Source: JBCCOW01 sp039025855 (GTDB lineage: Bacteria > Planctomycetota > Phycisphaerae > Phycisphaerales > Phycisphaeraceae). From it: DNA of 64,000 nucleotides. The notes under the pieces were generated by a model. That model was given only the letters and a program-made list of their open reading frames with translations. It was not told the DNA's origin and did no database searches. Shown here one piece after another: positions 59,370 to 64,000 of the stretch. Each line of letters starts with the position of its first letter. Position 1 is the first letter of the stretch. The position numbers and the translations under genes are program-made. The DNA lies in NCBI GenBank assembly GCA_039025855.1, contig JBCCNL010000016.1, forward strand, positions 1 to 64,000. The letters are read 5' to 3'.

Positions 59370-61352
59370 ATGCCCAAAACGTCCCCCTCCACCGCCCGCC
59401 CCCGGCGCGGCGTCGCGATCCGTCTGGCCACCCCCACCCTGATCGCCCTCACCATGACCACACTCCTCGCCGCCAACGCCCCGGCTTCCGCCGACACCGC
59501 CGCGCCCCTCTGGCACGAAGCCACCGCTCCGACCGGCCCTGTCCTCTGGCAGATCGGCGTCGATGACGCGTCAAACGCCGAATTCACCGGCCCGCAGCCC
59601 CAGCGCTTCGCCATCCCCGACGACTGGCAGGTCCGCACCGCGCCCGGCTCCGCCTGGCCCGACTTCAACAAAAAGGCCGTCGCCAACCGCAAGCGACCCG
59701 TCACCATCGACTACACACTCGATGCCGTCCCCGAACACGGCGTCGAACTCCATCTCGCCATCCAGGGCTCCACCAAGCTCGTCCCCCAACTCGCCGTCTA
59801 CAGCAACACCACCCTCGCCGGCATCATCCAGACCTGGGGCTACAAGGGCACCGCCCACGGCAAGACCCACGACTTCCGCCGCGTCTACCGCCTCTACATC
59901 CCCGCCCAGCTCCTCAAGCCCGGCACCAACGAACTCCGGCTCGACCTCCTGCCCCAGCCCTACGGCGGCCCGACCGGCATCCATTACTTCGACTGGGACT
60001 TCCTCCGGCTCACCGCCCACGACCGGCCCGTCAACGAACCCATCCACGGCAGCGTCATGTTCGCCGGCACCAACCTCACCCTCGGGGCCGACGGCCCGTC
60101 CGCCTTCCACATCAATCGACACCAACCCCGCCTCGCCCCGCACCTCCTCGAATGGCTCGGGCTCGCCCACTCCGGCAACCTCATGCGGGCCCCCTACTGG
60201 TCCAACGTCGCCCGCCTGCAAGAACCCGAATACCAAACCAAACTCCTCGAGACCTACCGCGACCTCAACACCCGCGTCGTCCTCAACACGCTCTACCTCG
60301 GCGGCTTCTCCCCCGACGCCGACGGCAAGCTCCCCGAGACGCAACGCGTCCTCTTCGACAGCTACCTCGACCGCTTCGCCGACCTCGTGCAGTTCATCGA
60401 GGTCGCCAACGAGCCCGGGCTCATCGGGCCGCTCCCCTACGAAAACATCCTCGCCTTCACGCAGTATGTCGAACAGTCCGTGCCCGACCACGTCAGCGTC
60501 CTCGGCCCCGGCTGGGCCTTCAACACCTGGGCCGGCGACGCCGACAAACGCCTCGCCATCGAACAGCACACCGCCTTCATCGGCGGCCACGCCTACGGCC
60601 TGTCCTTCAACAACCACCCCGGCGGCTCCTTCATGGAGCAGGTCCCCAATAACCACCCCACCGGCCCCACCCTCGGCGACGGCCTCAACAAACCCCTGAT
60701 CAACACCGAGTTTGGCTCCAACGAATGGCACCGCGACAGCGATGCCGGCGACCTCTCCACCCAACCCCAAGCCGCCGCCTTTGACCGCAACATGCGCGCC
60801 CACGTCGCCGTCGCCCACGGCTTCATGCAGCACGCCGTCTTCTTCAACCACAAGAAGAAGAAGTTCGAGAAATTCAGCCTCATGGTCCAGCCCGACGACT
60901 GGGAATCCCACGACGCCCTCGACACCCAGGCCTTCCCCGGCGTCGAAGGCCAAGACCCCCGCGTCCAGACCTTCCGCCGACTCACCCTCGCCTATGCCAC
61001 CCACGGCACCCCCCTGCCCTGGCAACTCCACAACGCCGGCGACCTCGCCTACACCCCCGTCTACGTCCGAGCCGTCGACACTTCCACGCTCCCTGCCCTC
61101 CGCGGCTCCAACGGCACCAGCGACAAGACCCTTATCAACCTCGTCAACTTCACCGACGAACCCCAGACCGTTGAGGTCGAAGTCACACTCCCCACCACCG
61201 GCCAATGGACCGGCAAACGCTACGGCCCCGGCGAAGTCCTCCGCGACGCCGTCAGCGACATCAGCCTCGACGCCGCACCCACTGTCACCCTCCGCGAAAC
61301 CCTCCCACCCCGCGACTCGGTCCAGCTCATCCTCACGCCCCCCAACCAATAA
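59370..61352 (+). CDS. Secreted glycoside hydrolase, clan A-like barrel
   Basis: 660 residues. AAGGA precedes the ATG by seven bases. Signal peptide at about 15-42. Residues about 60-215 are a beta-sandwich like the third domain of rhamnogalacturonan lyases (VELHLAIQGSTKLVPQLAVY, KPGTNELRLDLLPQ, YFDWDFLRL). Residues about 225-560 look like a (beta/alpha)8 barrel: the likely acid/base is Glu348 in EVANEPGL and the likely nucleophile Glu447 in INTEFGSNEW. A beta domain closes the chain. I cannot assign a GH family; agarase, xylanase or rhamnogalacturonan activity are all open. It is the effector gene of this unit. Confidence 0.8.
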   Translation: MPKTSPSTARPRRGVAIRLATPTLIALTMTTLLAANAPASADTAAPLWHEATAPTGPVLWQIGVDDASNAEFTGPQPQRFAIPDDWQVRTAPGSAWPDFNKKAVANRKRPVTIDYTLDAVPEHGVELHLAIQGSTKLVPQLAVYSNTTLAGIIQTWGYKGTAHGKTHDFRRVYRLYIPAQLLKPGTNELRLDLLPQPYGGPTGIHYFDWDFLRLTAHDRPVNEPIHGSVMFAGTNLTLGADGPSAFHINRHQPRLAPHLLEWLGLAHSGNLMRAPYWSNVARLQEPEYQTKLLETYRDLNTRVVLNTLYLGGFSPDADGKLPETQRVLFDSYLDRFADLVQFIEVANEPGLIGPLPYENILAFTQYVEQSVPDHVSVLGPGWAFNTWAGDADKRLAIEQHTAFIGGHAYGLSFNNHPGGSFMEQVPNNHPTGPTLGDGLNKPLINTEFGSNEWHRDSDAGDLSTQPQAAAFDRNMRAHVAVAHGFMQHAVFFNHKKKKFEKFSLMVQPDDWESHDALDTQAFPGVEGQDPRVQTFRRLTLAYATHGTPLPWQLHNAGDLAYTPVYVRAVDTSTLPALRGSNGTSDKTLINLVNFTDEPQTVEVEVTLPTTGQWTGKRYGPGEVLRDAVSDISLDAAPTVTLRETLPPRDSVQLILTPPNQ

Positions 61353-61364
61353 TCACCCCGCGCG

Positions 61365-61391
61365 CAATAGCCGACGAGCTACGCTCGTCGG
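61365..61391 (-). repeat. GCTATT-foot hairpin between convergent glycosidase and hisF genes
   Basis: On the minus strand: CCGACGAGC, loop GTA, GCTCGTCGG, then CTATTG. The 9-bp stem is perfect. It lies in the 77-base gap between two gene ends and may end both transcripts, but no T run is seen. Confidence 0.75.
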
Positions 61392-61429
61392 GTCCGCTTT
61401 GCTCCACGCTCTCGAGGTGATCAAAACCG

Positions 61430-62248
61430 CTAGCACGCCCGCCGCACCGGCAGCCCCGCCGCCGCGATCGCGTCCTTCGTCTCCGAGATGCTGTACTCCC
61501 CGTAGTGGAAGATGCTCGCCGCCAACGCCGCCGACGCCCCCGCGTCCCGCAGCACCTCCACCATGTGGCTCGGCGACCCGCACCCCCCCGACGCCACCAC
61601 CGGCACATCCACCGCATCAGTAATCAGCTTCGTGACCTCCACGTCATACCCGTCCTTCGTCCCGTCCGCGTCCATCGACGTCAGCACGATCTCCCCCGCC
61701 CCCCGCTCCACCACCTCCAACGCATAAGGCAACGCCTCGATCCCCGTCGGCGTCCGACCCCCGTGCGTGTGCACCTCAAACACGCTGTCGTGCTCACCCA
61801 CACTCACCGGCGTCTTCCCCGTCCGCTTTTCAAACTCATCCGCCGACACCCGCTTCGGGTCGATATTCACCACCGTCGCACACCGCCCGTACCGCTCCGC
61901 CGTCTGGCTCACGATCGCCGCATCCAGCACCGCCGCCGTGTTGATGCTCACCTTCTCCGCCCCCGCCGTGATCAGCCGAGCCACATCCGCGATCGTCCGG
62001 ATCCCCCCGCCCACCGTGAACGGCATAAAACACCGCTCCGCAACCCGGCTCACCATGTCCAGCACGATGTCTCGCCCCTCGTGGCTGGCCGTGATGTCGA
62101 GAAACACCAGCTCGTCCGCCCCCTGCTCGTCGTACTGCTGCGCGATCTCCACCGGGTCCCCCGCATCGCGCAGCCCGACAAAGTTCACGCCCTTCACGAC
62201 GCGCCCCCCCTTCACATCCAGACACGGAATCACGCGGTGAGCCAGCAT
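61430..62248 (-). CDS. hisF: Imidazole glycerol phosphate synthase, cyclase subunit
   Basis: 272 residues, slightly longer than the usual 250-258 because of a small insert near residues 148-165 (EVHTHGGRTPTG region). It makes IGP and AICAR in histidine synthesis with HisH. Catalytic Asp11 lies in RVIPCLDVKGGRVVKG; VNIDPKRV holds the second Asp. ELVFLDITASHEGR, PFTVGGGIRT and VVASGGCGSPSHM are barrel phosphate-site parts. HisH and other his genes are not adjacent. Confidence 0.96.
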   Translation of the reverse strand: MLAHRVIPCLDVKGGRVVKGVNFVGLRDAGDPVEIAQQYDEQGADELVFLDITASHEGRDIVLDMVSRVAERCFMPFTVGGGIRTIADVARLITAGAEKVSINTAAVLDAAIVSQTAERYGRCATVVNIDPKRVSADEFEKRTGKTPVSVGEHDSVFEVHTHGGRTPTGIEALPYALEVVERGAGEIVLTSMDADGTKDGYDVEVTKLITDAVDVPVVASGGCGSPSHMVEVLRDAGASAALAASIFHYGEYSISETKDAIAAAGLPVRRAC

Positions 62249-62268
62249 CCCCGCAGCCTAACGCCGGC

Positions 62269-62964
62269 TCAGCCGCACCGCACCCTCCGCCGAGCCGCAA
62301 ACCCCAAACACCCGATCAACGCCAACGCCCCCGTCGTCGGCTCCGGAATCAGCGTCAACGAGAAGCTGTATGACGTCACGCCCGTAGCGGGCCCGCTGCT
62401 CCCGTCTGCCGTCGAATCAAACGCGCTAGCCAGAAAGTAGGAGTCATTGGGGTCCAAGCTCACCACTTCTTCAAAACTGTAGATCCCGCCTTGGCCCGCG
62501 GGGTTGAACATGAAAAGCGTGGCAAAACTCGGCGACCCACCGTTCTCGATCAGACTCAGCGCAGCCTCAGCTCCATCATCTACATCGAGCGTAAACCGGA
62601 GCAGGTAGTCCGCCGCTTCGTTGACTTCAAACGGCACACTGGTCGAAAGCGACCCCTGCGTCACCTTGTTCGACCCCTGGCTCATCGAGGTCAGATCGCC
62701 TTGCAGCGACAGACCCGCCACATCCGCCACAAGCTCGTGAAACACCGTCGTCGATTCACCAAAATCGCTCGGCCCGACAAAATCAATCGTCGTCGTCCCG
62801 AAATCAACCGGCAAAGCCCGGAAGTCCTCCCGCCCGTCATCCGAGCTCGCAGACGCCGAAATGACCCCGTTCACAAAAGACAAGCCCGCCCACGCAGGAC
62901 CGGAATCCAAGCCAACCACCACCACACTCAACGCACCAACCAACCCGAAACCATACTTATGCAT
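62269..62964 (-). CDS. PEP-CTERM protein, tandem paralogue 1
   Basis: 231 residues from the ATG with GGAGG five bases upstream. Signal peptide at about 1-26. The body has FGTTTIDFVGPSDFGESTTV, LQGDLTSMSQGSNKVTQGSL and TLDVDDGAEAALSLIENGG, which align by pattern with the next gene. It ends IPEPTTGALALIGCLGFAAR with an RRR cluster, the exosortase signal. Secreted or surface-held; function unknown. Confidence 0.82.
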   Translation of the reverse strand: MHKYGFGLVGALSVVVVGLDSGPAWAGLSFVNGVISASASSDDGREDFRALPVDFGTTTIDFVGPSDFGESTTVFHELVADVAGLSLQGDLTSMSQGSNKVTQGSLSTSVPFEVNEAADYLLRFTLDVDDGAEAALSLIENGGSPSFATLFMFNPAGQGGIYSFEEVVSLDPNDSYFLASAFDSTADGSSGPATGVTSYSFSLTLIPEPTTGALALIGCLGFAARRRVRCG

Positions 62965-63036
62965 AGTCGCCTCCGACCGTAGCATAGCCCGATACCTACT
63001 GAAAGCACGCGTCACGCAGCCCCACTCACCAGATCA

Positions 63037-63741
63037 TCACAGGTCTCGCCCGCGCCGCCGCCCTCCACCAACCCCACCCACCAGCACCCCACCCAACCCC
63101 AGCAGCACCAACGCCCCCGGCTCCGGCAGCTCCGTCAACGCCAGCGCGTACGAAACCGACGCCGACTCCTCCACACCCTCGTCATTACCAGGCAGCGCCG
63201 TGTCCAGCCTCACATCGATCGTGTACACCGTCCCCGGGACCAACACGTACTGATCTTCAAACGCCTGGACACGACCCGGACCACCACCGGTAAACGAGAA
63301 CAACGGCGACGGCCCCGCGTTGGCTTTGATCGAGATCAACGGGTCCGATGCCGCTTCCGCGTCGACCGTCAACGCGAAGTCGTACGGCAGTGCCGCCGAC
63401 ACCGTGAACCGCACCCTGGCCGACATCACCCCGGACGTCGCCCTGCCCGTCCCGGATGTCATCGACTCAAGCAACCCGTCCAGAACGATCGCCACCGGAG
63501 ACACGTCCGCGGTCTGATCGACATCGGTCCGCTCGTCGAAGTCGGCAGGCCCCTGCTGGTCAAGCGTGGTCCGGCCCAGCCTGACGGGCCGTACTGGCGT
63601 CCGCGTGTCGTCCGGGTCGCTCGACCGCTGGATCGCCGAGAGCGACCCCGACTGCAACATGATCGCGCCTGACGCCGGCGACGACGCCATCACCGCGAAC
63701 ACCATCACCCCGGTCCAAACGCATCCCTGCAAAGCACGCAT
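63037..63741 (-). CDS. PEP-CTERM protein, tandem paralogue 2
   Basis: 234 residues from the ATG giving MRALQGCVWTGVMVF. Signal peptide at about 1-25. RTTLDQQGPADFDERTDVDQ, VLDGLLESMTSGTGRATSG and LTVDAEAASDPLISIKANAG match the same positions in the neighbour, so the two arose by tandem duplication. It ends LPEPGALVLLGLGGVLVGGV with an RRRGR cluster; LPEP in place of the more common VPEP or IPEP is a mild variant. Confidence 0.8.
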   Translation of the reverse strand: MRALQGCVWTGVMVFAVMASSPASGAIMLQSGSLSAIQRSSDPDDTRTPVRPVRLGRTTLDQQGPADFDERTDVDQTADVSPVAIVLDGLLESMTSGTGRATSGVMSARVRFTVSAALPYDFALTVDAEAASDPLISIKANAGPSPLFSFTGGGPGRVQAFEDQYVLVPGTVYTIDVRLDTALPGNDEGVEESASVSYALALTELPEPGALVLLGLGGVLVGGVGGGRRRGRDL

Positions 63742-63867
63742 CGTGAACCCTGAATCGACCAAACCTCCCTCCGGCAGCCAAAACCTAACACCCATAACAC
63801 GCCCACGCGCAAAAACCCAAGCAACCCCGCGCCCAGCGGTTATCTTCCAACCCCCAACCGAGCCACC

Positions 63868-63941
63868 GGCCGCGTAGCCCAATCGGCAGAGGCAGGCGAT
63901 TTAAAATCGCCCCAGTGCGGGTTCGAGTCCCGCCGCGGCCA
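63868..63941 (+). tRNA. tRNA with anticodon UAA (Leu by codon), class I short variable loop
   Basis: 74 bases fold as a full cloverleaf. Acceptor stem 63868-63874 with 63934-63940 (seven G-C pairs) and discriminator A63941. D arm starts GCC at 63877. Anticodon stem GGCGA/TCGCC around loop TTTAAAA, giving UAA at 63902-63904. Variable part is only five bases (CCAGT). T arm GCGGG-TTCGAGT-CCCGC. CCA is not encoded. UAA reads UUA, a leucine codon, but bacterial tRNA-Leu normally has a long variable arm, so its identity is uncertain. Confidence 0.9.
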
Positions 63942-64000
63942 TCCCGTTTCACGCACACCCGCCTCCCGCTCACCCCTAGCCCCCCGCGCCTCGCCATGAC

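Noticed and set aside
59571..61349. Leftward open frame of about 590 codons opposite the glycosidase
   Set aside because: Antisense shadow with composition bias; the plus-strand frame has signal peptide and catalytic motifs.
63868..63941. tRNA as a stop-codon suppressor
   Set aside because: Anticodon UAA pairs with UUA, not with the stop codon UAA, which would need UUA in the anticodon.

Overview
The window reads as a chromosomal segment of a high-GC planctomycete, most likely class Phycisphaerae. This is inferred from four PEP-CTERM exosortase substrates, a prepilin-type protein of the planctomycete expansion type, a DUF6785-like membrane protein, and a complete-looking spirochaete/Firmicute-style flagellar operon in a GC-rich background. 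No rRNA, insertion sequence or CRISPR array is seen. No gene-free stretch exceeds about 270 bases.

Layout. 1-1.7 kb: 3' end of a VWA protein and a PEP-CTERM protein. 1.8-3.6 kb: argS. 3.8-32.1 kb: one long leftward flagellar locus. Read in transcription order it is flgN-like, histidine kinase, NtrC-type regulator, [sigma-54-type promoter] flgB flgC fliE fliF fliG fliH fliI fliJ motE fliK flgD orf flgE flbD motA motB fliL fliN fliO fliP fliQ fliR flhB flhA flhF flhG orf fliA. The gene set builds the rod base, MS ring, export gate, export ATPase, hook, stator and placement GTPase/ATPase, and ends with sigma-28. fliM is missing from its usual place between fliL and fliN. 32.3-38.8 kb: TPR protein, prfB, an aspartate-type aminotransferase and a Gfo/Idh/MocA oxidoreductase. 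38.9-48.6 kb: three leftward paralogues with a pseudopilin-like C-terminus, alternating with rightward membrane proteins, a DUF6785-like protein and a CPBP protease. 48.7-54.8 kb: dTDP-rhamnose genes rfbA-rfbC-rfbD-rfbB, divergent from a two-domain glycosyltransferase. 54.9-56.3 kb: lpdA. 56.3-61.4 kb: a GntR/LacI-type regulator with a promoter and two dyad operators, followed by a PEP-CTERM protein, a prepilin-type protein and a secreted glycosidase. This looks like a regulated polysaccharide-use unit. 61.4-63.9 kb: hisF, two tandem PEP-CTERM paralogues and a tRNA with anticodon UAA but a short variable loop.

The strongest unexplained structure is a family of at least 15 short hairpins. Their stems differ from copy to copy but stay self-complementary, and their feet share a GCTA motif. 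Most lie in gaps between flagellar genes. Two lie in frame inside protein genes, and two identical copies bracket the DUF6785-like gene. A second element type is a pair of CACAGAG-rich arms enclosing about 80 bp; it occurs twice.
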